A stretch of 64,000 bases of DNA from contig CAJUMY010000002.1 of NCBI GenBank assembly GCA_910587685.1, positions 248,001 through 312,000 of the forward strand. Direction: 5' to 3'. The position numbers and the translations under genes were made by a program. This DNA is from an uncultured Christensenellaceae bacterium (GTDB taxonomy: Bacteria > Bacillota > Clostridia > Christensenellales > UBA3700). The first letter of the stretch is position 1; each line of letters opens with the position of its first letter. Shown here piece after piece: positions 35,371 to 44,250 of the stretch. The notes under the pieces were generated by a model. That model searched no databases. It had not been told where the DNA came from and saw nothing but the letters and a program-made list of their open reading frames with translations.

Positions 35371-36525
35371 ATGAGAAGAAAAGGATTTTTAATATTTGCA
35401 ATACTCATACTTACCTTTATCTTATCGTTTTCGCTAATTTCGGTATCAGCGGAGGAAGTGACTTACGGTTCGTCGTTTTCCGCGTACATGGTAGAGAACG
35501 CTACCGGAAAGGTTCTCTACAAAAAGAATGAGAACGAAAGACATGAGATAGCCAGTATGGTGAAGATAATGTCGTCTCTTTTAGTGTTCGAATCTATTGA
35601 AAAGGGTGAGATCAAGGTTGATGAAAAAATTACAATATCGCATAACGCCGCTTCAATGACAGGTAGCGAACTGTTCATCGACGAAGGCGCCGAATATAGC
35701 GTACACGATCTCTTAAAGGGCGTTATTGTTGTTTCGGCTAACGACGCTTGCGTTGCTCTTGCTGAAAGGATCGCAGGAAATGAAGATAGTTTTGTCGCTA
35801 TGATGAACGGAAGAGCGAAGTCGCTCGGTATGAACGATACTTTATTTGTGAACGCGACGGGACTTCCCGCCGAAGGTCAGTACAGTACGGCGAAGGACGT
35901 CAACACAATGACGAGAGAATTGATAAAGCATGAGTCTTATTATGATTATTCCAAGATATGGCTTGAAGATTATGCGCATCCGAGCGGCAGGATAACGCAG
36001 CTTGCCAATACGAATAAACTCATAAGACATTACGAAGGTTGCGACAGCGGAAAGACCGGTTTCACGAATAACGCTTTGTTCTGCCTTTCGGCATCGGCAA
36101 GCAGGAACGGAATGAGACTTGTGACTACCGTTATCGGCGCGAAGAGCAGTAAGGAAAGATTCAAAGAGGTTTCGGATCTTTTTAATCACGGCTTTAACAG
36201 TTATTCCTATACGGCGGTAAAGAAGAAAGGCGAGATCGTGGAAAATACCGTTAAGGTCGAAAGAGGTAAGAAGAAGACGATAGAATTGGCGTTCGCCGAA
36301 GATATAGCGTCGCTTACGAAAAAGGGAGAAAAGGCTCAAGTGGAATTGAGATATGAACTGCCCGATAAGATCAGAGCCGGCGTGATTAAAGGAGATAAAG
36401 TAGGCGAATGTCACGTCTATGAAAACGGAGAATTGGTCAAAAAGTGCGATATAATAGCGAATGAAACCATTGAAAAAGCGTCTTGGTTTGACAACTTCAA
36501 GGATTTTTCGAATAATTTCAAATAA
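35371..36525 (+). CDS. dacF: D-alanyl-D-alanine carboxypeptidase, DacF/PBP5 type
   Basis: This penicillin-binding protein trims terminal D-alanine from peptidoglycan stem peptides. A signal peptide (FLIFAILILTFILSFSLISVSA) leads into the peptidase S11 domain with S62-M-V-K65 (the usual third residue is T), S122-A-N and K228-T-G. A beta-rich C-terminal PBP5-type domain follows, ending in a short helix (SWFDNFKDFSNNF) that could anchor the protein. ATG 35371 is chosen on GACGGAGG 8 nt upstream. It is 384 residues. Position near sporulation genes favours DacF, but a vegetative DacA role is equally possible from sequence. Confidence 0.88.
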   Translation: MRRKGFLIFAILILTFILSFSLISVSAEEVTYGSSFSAYMVENATGKVLYKKNENERHEIASMVKIMSSLLVFESIEKGEIKVDEKITISHNAASMTGSELFIDEGAEYSVHDLLKGVIVVSANDACVALAERIAGNEDSFVAMMNGRAKSLGMNDTLFVNATGLPAEGQYSTAKDVNTMTRELIKHESYYDYSKIWLEDYAHPSGRITQLANTNKLIRHYEGCDSGKTGFTNNALFCLSASASRNGMRLVTTVIGAKSSKERFKEVSDLFNHGFNSYSYTAVKKKGEIVENTVKVERGKKKTIELAFAEDIASLTKKGEKAQVELRYELPDKIRAGVIKGDKVGECHVYENGELVKKCDIIANETIEKASWFDNFKDFSNNFK

Positions 36526-36557
36526 GATACGGAAAGTTTTCAAACAATAAAATAAAG

Positions 36558-36600
36558 TTACCGAATATTTCGTCGATATGATGCGTATTCGGTAATTTTT
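36558..36600 (+). terminator. Intrinsic terminator after dacF-like gene
   Basis: TTACCGAATA (36558-36567) is the exact complement of TATTCGGTAA (36586-36595), followed by TTTTT. Confidence 0.88.
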
Positions 36601-36791
36601 GTTTGTTCGGCTGACGTTACGCCTTTTATATCGGTATAGCAACGGCGTATTGTTCGGTTGCTATAAGAGTTTTCGCAAGGTTTATTACTCTTGGCGCGTA
36701 ATGAAAATTTATCGGCGATACTGTCGATTTATTGAGTAGGATGTTCAATTTCTATGCAATTAAAATTTAATTTCAATGTTATTTCGACCGA
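36601..36791. other. Gene-free stretch before lysA with a 9-bp inverted repeat
   Basis: No gene is seen. TATAGCAAC (36635-36643) is the exact complement of GTTGCTATA (36657-36665) with a 13-nt loop. No T tract follows. It lies well upstream of the lysA promoter, so a leader riboswitch role is excluded unless another promoter exists. Function is unknown. Confidence 0.5.
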
Positions 36792-36820
36792 TTGACTTTT
36801 ATATAGAGATAATATATAAT
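36792..36820 (+). promoter_or_regulatory. Sigma-A promoter of lysA
   Basis: TTGACT (36792-36797), a 17-bp spacer and TATAAT (36815-36820). Start expected near 36827, giving a leader of about 43 nt with TTAGGAGC before ATG 36870. The short leader leaves no room for a lysine riboswitch. Confidence 0.85.
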
Positions 36821-36869
36821 ACTCTAAATGAATAATACTGCGTTTTATTCGCGTATTTAGGAGCTCGTT

Positions 36870-38192
36870 ATGAATTTTAGAGATACTATGAAAATAAATG
36901 ACGTCGGACATCTTGAGATAGGCGGAAGAGATACCGTCGAACTTGCAAAAGAGTACGGCACACCGCTCTACGTAATGGACGAGAGTTATATAAGAAGAGT
37001 TATAAGAGCATACAAAAGCGCCATAGAAAGCGCGTACGGTCACGGCAATCTTGCGTACGCGTCGAAAGCGTTTTCTTCAATGGCGATATATTCCGTGATG
37101 AAGAGCGAAGGCGTAAATATCGACGTCGTGTCCGGCGGCGAAATATATACCGCGCTCAAAGCGGGATTTGATATCAAAAACGCGTATTTTCACGGTAATA
37201 ACAAATTGATATCCGAAATCGAACTCGCGATGGATAACGGTATCGGCGTGATAGTAGTGGATAATATCGAGGATATTTCTATGATCGACGCTATTGCAAA
37301 CGAAAAAAATATCGTTCAGGACGTTATAATTCGTACGAATCCGGGAGTCGAGGCTCATACTCATTCTTATATACAGACGGCGAAGGTCGATTCGAAGTTC
37401 GGGTTTTCCATTTCTAACGACGATGCCATGACCGCGGTAAAAGCCGCTATCGCCGCTAAGAACGTGAGACTTAGAGGACTGCATTGCCATATAGGTTCGC
37501 AGATATTCGACAAGCATGCGTTCGTCGTCGCCGTTGACGTTATGACGGACTTTATCGTCGAGATAAAGAAGGAGTTGAACTACGATATAGACGAGCTCAA
37601 TATGGGCGGAGGCTTCGGCGTGCATTATACCGACGAAGACCCGAGATACACTATAGAAGAGTACTGCAATTACGTGAAAATAATCGTGAACGCGCTTAAC
37701 GACGCTATCGAAACGAAGCGTATCAAAAAGCCGTATCTCATGATAGAACCGGGCAGGTCCGTCGTTGCGGAAGCGGGGATCACTCTATATACGGTAGGCA
37801 CCATCAAGGACATTAGAGGAATAAGAAAATATATCAATATCGACGGCGGTATGGGAGATAATATACGTCCGGCGCTCTATGAGGCGAAATACGAGGCGAT
37901 CAACTCAACGAGAGCTAACGAAAACCCCGTTGAAAAGGTAAGTATCGCGGGAAAATGTTGCGAGTCGGGCGACGTGATCATAAAAGACGTATTGATGCCT
38001 AAAACGGTGAGAGGCGATATCATAGCGGTGTTTACGACAGGCGCGTACGGATACTCGATGGCGAGTAACTATAACAGGAATCCGATCCCCGCGGTCGTTT
38101 TGGTAAACGATGGGAAGAGCGATATCATAGTAAAGAGAGAAAGTTATGACGATATAATAAGAAATGACGTTATTCCGTCCCGTCTTAAATAG
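36870..38192 (+). CDS. lysA: Diaminopimelate decarboxylase
   Basis: LysA decarboxylates meso-diaminopimelate to L-lysine, the last step of lysine synthesis, using pyridoxal phosphate. The PLP lysine lies in YASKAFSS. HCHIGSQI, NMGGGFGVHY, LMIEPGRSVVAEAG and the substrate-binding CESGD motif (GKCCESGDVI) identify LysA rather than an ornithine or arginine decarboxylase. It is 440 residues, full length. Monocistronic, with its own promoter; no clear terminator is seen in the 150 nt after it. Confidence 0.95.
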   Translation: MNFRDTMKINDVGHLEIGGRDTVELAKEYGTPLYVMDESYIRRVIRAYKSAIESAYGHGNLAYASKAFSSMAIYSVMKSEGVNIDVVSGGEIYTALKAGFDIKNAYFHGNNKLISEIELAMDNGIGVIVVDNIEDISMIDAIANEKNIVQDVIIRTNPGVEAHTHSYIQTAKVDSKFGFSISNDDAMTAVKAAIAAKNVRLRGLHCHIGSQIFDKHAFVVAVDVMTDFIVEIKKELNYDIDELNMGGGFGVHYTDEDPRYTIEEYCNYVKIIVNALNDAIETKRIKKPYLMIEPGRSVVAEAGITLYTVGTIKDIRGIRKYINIDGGMGDNIRPALYEAKYEAINSTRANENPVEKVSIAGKCCESGDVIIKDVLMPKTVRGDIIAVFTTGAYGYSMASNYNRNPIPAVVLVNDGKSDIIVKRESYDDIIRNDVIPSRLK

Positions 38193-38294
38193 TTAAAGCG
38201 TGAAAATCAAATGAAATATAGGTAAGTTATGCGCACGAACGGCATTTTGCTAAGTAATAGGATACAGCTTTATACCGTTTTAGCGTCTAGCGTG

Positions 38295-38323
38295 TTTACA
38301 TGATAAATAGTGAGAAATAAAAT
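38295..38323 (+). promoter_or_regulatory. Sigma-A promoter of the M50 protease-scpAB unit
   Basis: TTTACA (38295-38300), a 17-bp spacer and TAAAAT (38318-38323). Start near 38330, with GGGAGAAAA before ATG 38345. Confidence 0.65.
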
Positions 38324-38344
38324 AGCGTAGGGAGAAAACAAATA

Positions 38345-39070
38345 ATGCTTATAAACATATTAAGAGGCGAAGGTGAGATAAGCGAAAAGTTGATAATGCT
38401 CTTTGCATATCTCGGAGCGATACTGCTTGCTATAATAATGCACGAGACCGCTCACGGCTATATCGCTATGAAAAACGGCGATTATACTGCGAAATTTTGC
38501 GGCAGACTGTCGCTCAATCCCGTGAAACATTTCGATCCGATAGGATTCTTGATGTTGGCGTTCGTGGGTTTCGGTTGGGCAAAACCCGTTCCGATAGATC
38601 CCAATAATTTTAGAAGTTACAAGAAGGGAATGATAACGGTCTCTATTGCCGGAGTTGTGACCAATCTCATTTTGGCGACGGTTTCGGCGATTTTACTCGC
38701 TCTCTTTTTGCTTCTTGTAAAGGCTATAGCCGCGACTGTAGCAACGAGTCTCTTCTTGCGTTATTTTGTCATACTTGTCGAGTATTTTTTCCTTTACTCG
38801 ATAATCATCAATTTGACGCTCATGGCGTTCAATATTCTTCCTATATATCCGCTCGACGGATTCAGAATAGTTGAAACGCTCACAAAGCCCAATAACAAAT
38901 ACGTTACATTTATGAGAAGATACGGCGTTATGGTTCTTTTCGGACTGTTGATACTCGGCAATTTGCTGTCTTATATCAGTCCGTACTTCGATATATTAGG
39001 TCTGTATATCAACGCGGTAACTAGCGGTTTTATAAAACTGTTTTCGGTAATATTCGGTTTACCGCTTTAA
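38345..39070 (+). CDS. Site-2 protease family (M50) membrane metalloprotease
   Basis: This is a polytopic zinc protease of the M50/Rip-like family. The zinc site HETAH is at residues 33-37 in the first membrane helix region, and the third zinc ligand motif appears as LPIYPLDGFRI (about 170-180), matching the family (N/Y)PLDG pattern. Typical N-terminal features GYIAMKNGD and GRLSLNPVKHFDPIGFLML are present. At 241 residues it is the compact, PDZ-less form, often encoded upstream of scpA in Firmicutes. Substrate unknown. It precedes scpA by 18 nt. Confidence 0.9.
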   Translation: MLINILRGEGEISEKLIMLFAYLGAILLAIIMHETAHGYIAMKNGDYTAKFCGRLSLNPVKHFDPIGFLMLAFVGFGWAKPVPIDPNNFRSYKKGMITVSIAGVVTNLILATVSAILLALFLLLVKAIAATVATSLFLRYFVILVEYFFLYSIIINLTLMAFNILPIYPLDGFRIVETLTKPNNKYVTFMRRYGVMVLFGLLILGNLLSYISPYFDILGLYINAVTSGFIKLFSVIFGLPL

Positions 39071-39088
39071 CGGTTTAGGGAGGATCAA

Positions 39089-39910
39089 ATGGCAGATAAC
39101 TCGACGCTTTTCAATACGCATGCAAGTTCCGAGTATATCTTCAAGCTCGACGAGTTCGAAGGTCCGCTCGACCTTTTGCTTAAACTTATAAACGATGCAG
39201 AACTCGATATCGCGACTATCAGGATATCGGAAATAACGGATCAGTATATGAAATATATGGCGGGCATCGACACTGTCGATCTTGATAAAGCGAGCGATTT
39301 TATCGTTATGGCGGCTATGCTTTTGCAGATAAAGTCGTATAGCGTTCTGCCTCACGTGCTTGACGACGAATGGGAAGACGGTTACGTCGACGAGTACAAT
39401 CCCGAAGAAGAGCTCAGGATGAGACTTATAAAATTCAAGATATTTCAAGATACAGCTGCGGTTTTGAGAACGTTCGAGACGGCTAATCGCTTCAAGAGGG
39501 AAGCGGTGTACGACGACGATGACGTCATAGTAACGATAAAGAATTTCAGTTTGGAGAAATTAATAGACGCATATGCGTACGTTTTGGCAAAAGAACCGCT
39601 CAGAACTCAGCAGATCGAACCGAAGAATATCGAAAAAGAAAAGATAACGGTAGCGGACAAGATAACGTATCTTGCAGATACGCTCGTCAATAGCAATTCC
39701 GTGAGATTCTTTTCGCTGTTTAAGTCCGATTATACAAAAGACGAGTTGCTCTCTACGTTCCTTGCGTTACTGCAGTTGATACGGTGTCAGTTCGCAACTT
39801 GTATACAGGAAGGTCTCGACGGGGATATCGTCATAGAGCTTAAAGACGGTTATGATTATAATGTTATAAAGGATATAAGCAACATGAAGGAGGAAGAGCT
39901 GATTGGATAA
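39089..39910 (+). CDS. scpA: Segregation and condensation protein ScpA
   Basis: ScpA is the kleisin subunit that bridges the Smc dimer and binds ScpB in chromosome condensation. The N-terminal kleisin helix region FKLDEFEGPLDLLLKLIND and the ISEITDQYMKYM segment are characteristic, as is the FIVMAAMLLQIKSY block. The C-terminal winged-helix part includes STFLALLQLIRCQFATCIQEG. It is 273 residues, normal. GGGAGGATCAA precedes ATG 39089. It overlaps scpB by 8 nt. Confidence 0.95.
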   Translation: MADNSTLFNTHASSEYIFKLDEFEGPLDLLLKLINDAELDIATIRISEITDQYMKYMAGIDTVDLDKASDFIVMAAMLLQIKSYSVLPHVLDDEWEDGYVDEYNPEEELRMRLIKFKIFQDTAAVLRTFETANRFKREAVYDDDDVIVTIKNFSLEKLIDAYAYVLAKEPLRTQQIEPKNIEKEKITVADKITYLADTLVNSNSVRFFSLFKSDYTKDELLSTFLALLQLIRCQFATCIQEGLDGDIVIELKDGYDYNVIKDISNMKEEELIG

Positions 39911-40868
39911 TCTTGAGCAGGTTGTCGAGGCTATCATCTTCTCGGCAGGAAACGTAATAACAAAAAAGGACATATTGAGCAAGTTGCCCGAAGACGTCAA
40001 GAGAAAAGATCTGAATAAGGCGATAAGACGCCTTTCAAAAAAATACAGCGGCAAGGCGGGTATTCATCTTACCGTTATGGAAAACGACGTCCAGTTTACG
40101 TCAAATCCCGATTACGGCGATATTGTGGCGGACGTGCTTCGCGTAACCAAAGAAAAGGAGCTTTCGAAAGTTCTTTTGGAGGTTTTGAGCATAATCGCCT
40201 ATATGGGTCCGATAACAAAGACGCAAATAGAAGATATACGTAATACGAACAGCGAGTATGCGGTGAGCGCGCTTTGCAGATTCGATCTGATCTATCCCTG
40301 CGGCAGAGCGGATACGTTGGGAAGGCCGACGTTGTATAAAACCACGCACAAATTTCTTCAGAAATTCGGACTGAAGTCTCTCAAGGATTTGCCGGACAAA
40401 GAGGAAGTTCTCAAACGGCTCAAAGACTTGAATCCTGTTGAAAAGTCCGATTCGCTCTTCAGAGAGATAGATACGGACAATCTTGACGATATTTTGCAGG
40501 AAGACGACGATATAGACGATAGGATCGAAGCGGCGAAGCGTGACTTTGTCGACGTATACATGAATACCGACGAGATACCTGATTTCCTTGACGGAGAGGA
40601 AGTTGACGTTATCGGCGACGAAGAGGCGGCTATTGCCGACTATTCGGAAGATGAGGAAGACGAAGATTTGGATGCCGCCGATGATTTTGAAGACGACGAT
40701 TACGAAGACGAAGAGGAAGACGAGCAATACGGGGATGAAACTGACGACGAGGACGACTACGTGGAGACAAGTTCCGTGTTTGACGACGAGGATGAAGAAT
40801 ACGGCGACGATGACGAAAGCGATAACGGAGAATACGACGACAGCTTCGGCGGAGGACTTTACGACTGA
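39903..40868 (+). CDS. scpB: Segregation and condensation protein ScpB with acidic tail
   Basis: ScpB is the tandem winged-helix partner of ScpA in the Smc complex. Residues 1-175 are canonical, with LEQVVEAIIFSAGNVITKKDI at the start, EVLSIIAYMGPITKTQIEDIR and GRPTLYKTTHKFLQKFGL. Residues 177-321 are an unusual, low-complexity Asp/Glu-rich extension (runs such as DDDYEDEEEDE) ending FGGGLYD; ordinary ScpB proteins end near residue 190-200. The tail is probably disordered and could bind basic proteins or Mg2+. The start is TTG 39903, preceded by AGGAGGAAGAG, inside scpA. Confidence 0.93.
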   Translation: MDNLEQVVEAIIFSAGNVITKKDILSKLPEDVKRKDLNKAIRRLSKKYSGKAGIHLTVMENDVQFTSNPDYGDIVADVLRVTKEKELSKVLLEVLSIIAYMGPITKTQIEDIRNTNSEYAVSALCRFDLIYPCGRADTLGRPTLYKTTHKFLQKFGLKSLKDLPDKEEVLKRLKDLNPVEKSDSLFREIDTDNLDDILQEDDDIDDRIEAAKRDFVDVYMNTDEIPDFLDGEEVDVIGDEEAAIADYSEDEEDEDLDAADDFEDDDYEDEEEDEQYGDETDDEDDYVETSSVFDDEDEEYGDDDESDNGEYDDSFGGGLYD

Positions 40869-40976
40869 CTAAACGAAAATCGGCGTTTGTTATAAGATAA
40901 ATCGAAGTGTAAAAACGAAAGTATTTTAATATTTTTATTAGATTATCTGTTTAACGATCAATAAATACAAAACTGC

Positions 40977-41009
40977 GGGCTTGGATCGAAAAGGTTCAAG
41001 CCCCTTTTT
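40977..41009 (+). terminator. Intrinsic terminator after scpB
   Basis: GGGCTTGGATC (40977-40987) pairs with GGTTCAAGCCC (40993-41003) around a GAAAA loop, with G-U pairs near the loop, followed by TTTTT. Confidence 0.85.
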
Positions 41010-41100
41010 ATGTTCTCAATGATTCCAAAACTTATGACTTTATCATATACGGTTCTATCAAAGAATAGCAAAAAGAATACGATAATTTTTGAGAAAACCG

Positions 41101-41167
41101 TTGACAATAATATCGGCGTATGCAATAATAACTATTATAGAACATATGTTATAGAACGTCAGTTCTA
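41101..41167 (+). promoter_or_regulatory. Promoter and operator palindromes of the tetR-ABC operon
   Basis: TTGACA (41101-41106), a 17-bp spacer and AATAAT (41124-41129) make a sigma-A promoter. Downstream lie two dyads: AACATATGTT (41141-41150) and TAGAAC-GTCA-GTTCTA (41152-41167). A direct repeat TTATAGAAC (41135-41143 and 41149-41157) overlaps them. Binding by the TetR-family product here would give autorepression. The first dyad also resembles a LexA site. Confidence 0.7.
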
Positions 41168-41180
41168 AAATGGAGTGAAG

Positions 41181-41756
41181 ATGCCGCCTAAAGCAAAGTT
41201 TACAAAAGAACAGATAATTTCGAAAGGACTTGACATCGTTAGAGAAGAAGGGATGGACAATTTGACCGCAAGAGCGCTCGGAAACAGGCTCGGAAGTTCG
41301 GCGTGTCCGATTTTTACCGTATTTGAAAATATGGAAGAGGTGCAGACTGCTGTAAAGAAAGCGATAAAGGATATATACGCGCAATACGTTAATATCGGTT
41401 TGGGAAAAAGTCCCGCATTTAAGGGCGTCGGTATGCAATATATCTTATTTGCCATGAAAGAGCCCAGATTTTTTCAGTTGCTCTTTATGTCCGAAGAGAA
41501 AGATAAACCCGACATTTTGAACGTTCTTAGCGTCATAGAGGATAGCTTTGACAAGATTTTATTATCCGTGAAAACGAGCTACGCGCTTGACGACGCGGAC
41601 GCTTTAAGACTCTATAGGCATCTTTGGATATATACGCACGGAATAGCTTCGCTTTGCGCAAATAAAACGTGTAATTTCGAGATCGAAGAAATCGAAAGTA
41701 TGTTGAGCGAAGTCTTTATTCCGCTGTTAAAGGATATAAAAGGGGGCAAAGCATGA
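41181..41756 (+). CDS. TetR/AcrR family transcriptional regulator
   Basis: The N-terminal helix-turn-helix domain (about residues 8-55, with LTARALGNRLGSSACPIFTVF in the recognition region) is of TetR type. The C-terminal ligand domain has no recognised signature; it contains the stretch MKEPRFFQLLFMSEEKD common to clostridial TetR proteins beside transporters. ATG 41181 is taken as the start (191 aa), with TGGAGTG just upstream; GTG 41175 is the alternative. It overlaps the ABC gene by 4 nt, so it probably controls that transporter through the dyads in its own promoter. Inducer unknown. Confidence 0.88.
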   Translation: MPPKAKFTKEQIISKGLDIVREEGMDNLTARALGNRLGSSACPIFTVFENMEEVQTAVKKAIKDIYAQYVNIGLGKSPAFKGVGMQYILFAMKEPRFFQLLFMSEEKDKPDILNVLSVIEDSFDKILLSVKTSYALDDADALRLYRHLWIYTHGIASLCANKTCNFEIEEIESMLSEVFIPLLKDIKGGKA

Positions 41757-42445
41757 TAAAGATATCTAACGTGACTAAATCTTACGGGAGCGGAGAGAGC
41801 AAATGCGACGCTCTAAAAGGTGTAGACGCAGTAATAGAAGACGGGGAGTTCGTTGTTATATTGGGAGCGTCGGGTTCGGGAAAATCTACATTTTTAAGCG
41901 TCGTATCGGGACTGGAGCATCCCGATAGCGGCAGTATTGAATACGATTCGGTGGATATTACGAAATTGAATGATAGGGAATTGACGAAATTCAGAAGGGA
42001 CGTCGTAGGATTCATATTTCAGCAATATTATCTGCTTGCCGATATGACGGTTGATAAAAACGTGAGAATGGGCGCCGATCTTGCGGGAAATAGAGATCAT
42101 AGAGAGATAATAAATGCAGTCGGACTCGGAAATAAGATCGATAAGTATCCGAGAGAGCTTTCGGGCGGCGAACAACAGCGAGTAGCGATAGCGAGAGCCC
42201 TTGCAAAGAAGCCGAAAGTATTATTTTTAGACGAACCTACCGGAGCGCTTGACGAAGAGACGGGCAGGCAGGTTCTCGACTACGTTACGAAATTGCATAG
42301 CGAGAGGAAGTTCACTATAGTGATGATAACCCATAATCAAAATATTGCGGAAATGGCTGATAGAGTCATAAAAATAAACAGCGGAACGATTGCCGAAACT
42401 TACGAAAACAAAACGCGAAAGACCGCATATGAAATAAGGTGGTGA
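41753..42445 (+). CDS. ABC transporter ATP-binding protein (MacB/LolD type)
   Basis: This nucleotide-binding protein shows Walker A GASGSGKST (about residues 38-46), Q-loop IFQQYYLLADMTV, signature LSGGEQQRVAIARAL, Walker B VLFLDEPTGALDEETG and the His switch MITHNQN. The TGALDEETG variant is typical of exporters that work with FtsX-like permeases (antimicrobial peptide or lipid-linked extrusion). It is 230 residues. It partners with the permease gene that starts 6 nt downstream. Confidence 0.94.
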   Translation: MIKISNVTKSYGSGESKCDALKGVDAVIEDGEFVVILGASGSGKSTFLSVVSGLEHPDSGSIEYDSVDITKLNDRELTKFRRDVVGFIFQQYYLLADMTVDKNVRMGADLAGNRDHREIINAVGLGNKIDKYPRELSGGEQQRVAIARALAKKPKVLFLDEPTGALDEETGRQVLDYVTKLHSERKFTIVMITHNQNIAEMADRVIKINSGTIAETYENKTRKTAYEIRW

Positions 42446-42451
42446 TTTGCT

Positions 42452-43591
42452 GTGATAATAGGTATAAAGGACGCTCTGAAATTAGTCGGGATATCCATTG
42501 TGACCTGTTGCGCCGTCTTCGTATGCGTAATGTTTTTGAACTATAACATGGATCTTGCCGCGATAAAGGGAGAAATAGTTACCGAAGCGGGCATAGCAAT
42601 GTATAACGCCCAAGTCTCTATGGGCAAAGTCACTTCTTTAGTGACGGGCGGATGTCTTGTCATAACTTCCGTTATCATATTGCTTTTTTACGTCAAAAAC
42701 TATATTGATACGAGAGGTAAAGATTTAGGAATATTAAAGGCGCTGGGGTATTCGAACTTCGCTATAGCGAAACATTTCTGGATATTCGGACTTAGCGTTT
42801 TGCTGGGAGCTTTGATAGGATTTATCGCCGCGTATTTATATCTGCCGACTTTTTACAAAGTTCAAAATGCGGAGGGGCTATTCCCAGATATTTCCGTAAA
42901 GTTTCACGCGGTTCTGCCGATAACTTTGGTGTTGCTGCCGAGCGTATTGTTTTCAGTTATAGCGATACTTTACGCGTGTCTCAAGCTTCGCGAGCCTGTC
43001 AACGGTCTTTTGAAGGGGAAACGTACCGTTAAGATCAAAAAAGTAAAACCGGACGCAAAAGAATCGACTTTTTTGAAAGGACTTGCCGTCAATACGTTAA
43101 AGACCAAAAAGGCGTTGACTTTTTTGATAGCGTTCTCGGCGTTTTGCTTTTCCGCAATGGTTCAGATGTCGATATCTATGAAAGATATAGCGAGCGAAAC
43201 ATTCGCGGTCATGATCATTTCTATAGGATTGACGTTAGCGTTTACAACGCTTTTGATGTCGCTTTCGAGCGTTGTCAAAGGAAACGTTAAAACGATAGCT
43301 ATGATGAATGCGTTCGGTTACGAATATTCAACGTGCGTTCGGTCGATATTCGGATCTTACAGGATAGTATCATATATAGGATTTGCGGTAGGGACAGTTT
43401 ATCAATACGCATTGCTCAAGCTCGTTATGACGTTCGTTTTCGAAAGCATAGATAATATGCCGGAATACAAATTCGATTTTAAGGCGTTATTGATAACTTT
43501 CGTTACGTTCATCGCCGCGTACGAGCTGATAATGTATATTTACGCCCTCAAAATAAAAAAAATACCCGTAAAATGTATAATGTCGGAATAA
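42452..43591 (+). CDS. FtsX-like ABC transporter permease
   Basis: This membrane protein of 379 residues has two FtsX-type halves: the first with GKDLGILKALGYSNFAIAKH followed by two helices, the second with IAMMNAFGYEYSTCVRSIFG. About seven to eight membrane segments are visible (first at residues 10-30). It is small compared with MacB or BceB permeases, which carry large outer domains; only a loop of about 40 residues is present here. The start is GTG 42452, preceded by AAGGTGGTGAT. With the preceding ATPase it forms an exporter of unknown substrate under TetR control. Confidence 0.85.
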   Translation: MIIGIKDALKLVGISIVTCCAVFVCVMFLNYNMDLAAIKGEIVTEAGIAMYNAQVSMGKVTSLVTGGCLVITSVIILLFYVKNYIDTRGKDLGILKALGYSNFAIAKHFWIFGLSVLLGALIGFIAAYLYLPTFYKVQNAEGLFPDISVKFHAVLPITLVLLPSVLFSVIAILYACLKLREPVNGLLKGKRTVKIKKVKPDAKESTFLKGLAVNTLKTKKALTFLIAFSAFCFSAMVQMSISMKDIASETFAVMIISIGLTLAFTTLLMSLSSVVKGNVKTIAMMNAFGYEYSTCVRSIFGSYRIVSYIGFAVGTVYQYALLKLVMTFVFESIDNMPEYKFDFKALLITFVTFIAAYELIMYIYALKIKKIPVKCIMSE

Positions 43592-43686
43592 GCGAAAAAA
43601 CTTAAACATTTTATATCACTCGAAAAATTCGGGTTATAAGATCATCTAAAAGCGATAATAGCGGTCAATATGCTTATACTAAGGAT

Positions 43687-44250
43687 ATGATCACTATTTT
43701 TTTAATTATTATGTTGTGTATCGGAGTGAGAGTGAAACTGAGCTACGGTATGGAAGAGAGCTATTTTTCGCTAAACGTTATAATATTCGGAGGTATTTAC
43801 GTCTTGCGTTTGAGGTTGAAGATAGTAGACGGTTTTTTGCATTTTTCCATCAATAACGGACGGATGAAACGAGTTACGTTGCCTCCGCCGTCGAAGGAAA
43901 AATTCGATATTATTATGCCGTCTTTTCCTAAGATCACGCTCCATAACGCGAGAATTTACGTAAGATTCGGCGTGGAGAACGCAATCACGTCGAGCGTTGT
44001 CAGCAATACGATAACGCTCATCCTTTTATATCTTCGTCACAGCGATAAGATAGTATTGAAAGATTCGAGTCTTAACGTAGTGACGGATTTCGGAGACGAC
44101 GTGCTCAAATTGAATATCGATTTCACGCTTAAGTTTGCTCTCGTTAAAATAATTTTCTTCGTATTACGCATAATAATCGGGAAAAGAAAGAAAAGGGGGA
44201 ATTATGGAACTCAATCCGATAGAAGAACTGATGTCGAGTACACTCGATAA
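43687..44250 (+). CDS. DUF2953 (YtfI-like) membrane protein
   Basis: The 187-residue protein has an N-terminal membrane segment (ITIFLIIMLCIGVRVKLSYG), a beta-rich region and a hydrophobic segment near the C-terminus (FALVKIIFFVLRIIIGKRKKR). It fits the DUF2953 family, whose Bacillus member ytfI is adjacent to ytfJ/gerW, as here. Its final 47 nt overlap gerW. The last ~15 residues (after KRKKRG) are therefore constrained by the gerW frame and look non-conserved. Function is not known; a sporulation link is suggested only by its neighbour. Confidence 0.75.
   Translation: MITIFLIIMLCIGVRVKLSYGMEESYFSLNVIIFGGIYVLRLRLKIVDGFLHFSINNGRMKRVTLPPPSKEKFDIIMPSFPKITLHNARIYVRFGVENAITSSVVSNTITLILLYLRHSDKIVLKDSSLNVVTDFGDDVLKLNIDFTLKFALVKIIFFVLRIIIGKRKKRGNYGTQSDRRTDVEYTR

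Noticed and set aside
36821..36869. Lysine riboswitch upstream of lysA
   Set aside because: The leader after the sigma-A promoter is about 43 nt, far too short for an L box.
36729..37043. 104-codon minus-strand frame across the lysA start
   Set aside because: Overlaps the lysA promoter and coding start, no ribosome binding site, no family resemblance.
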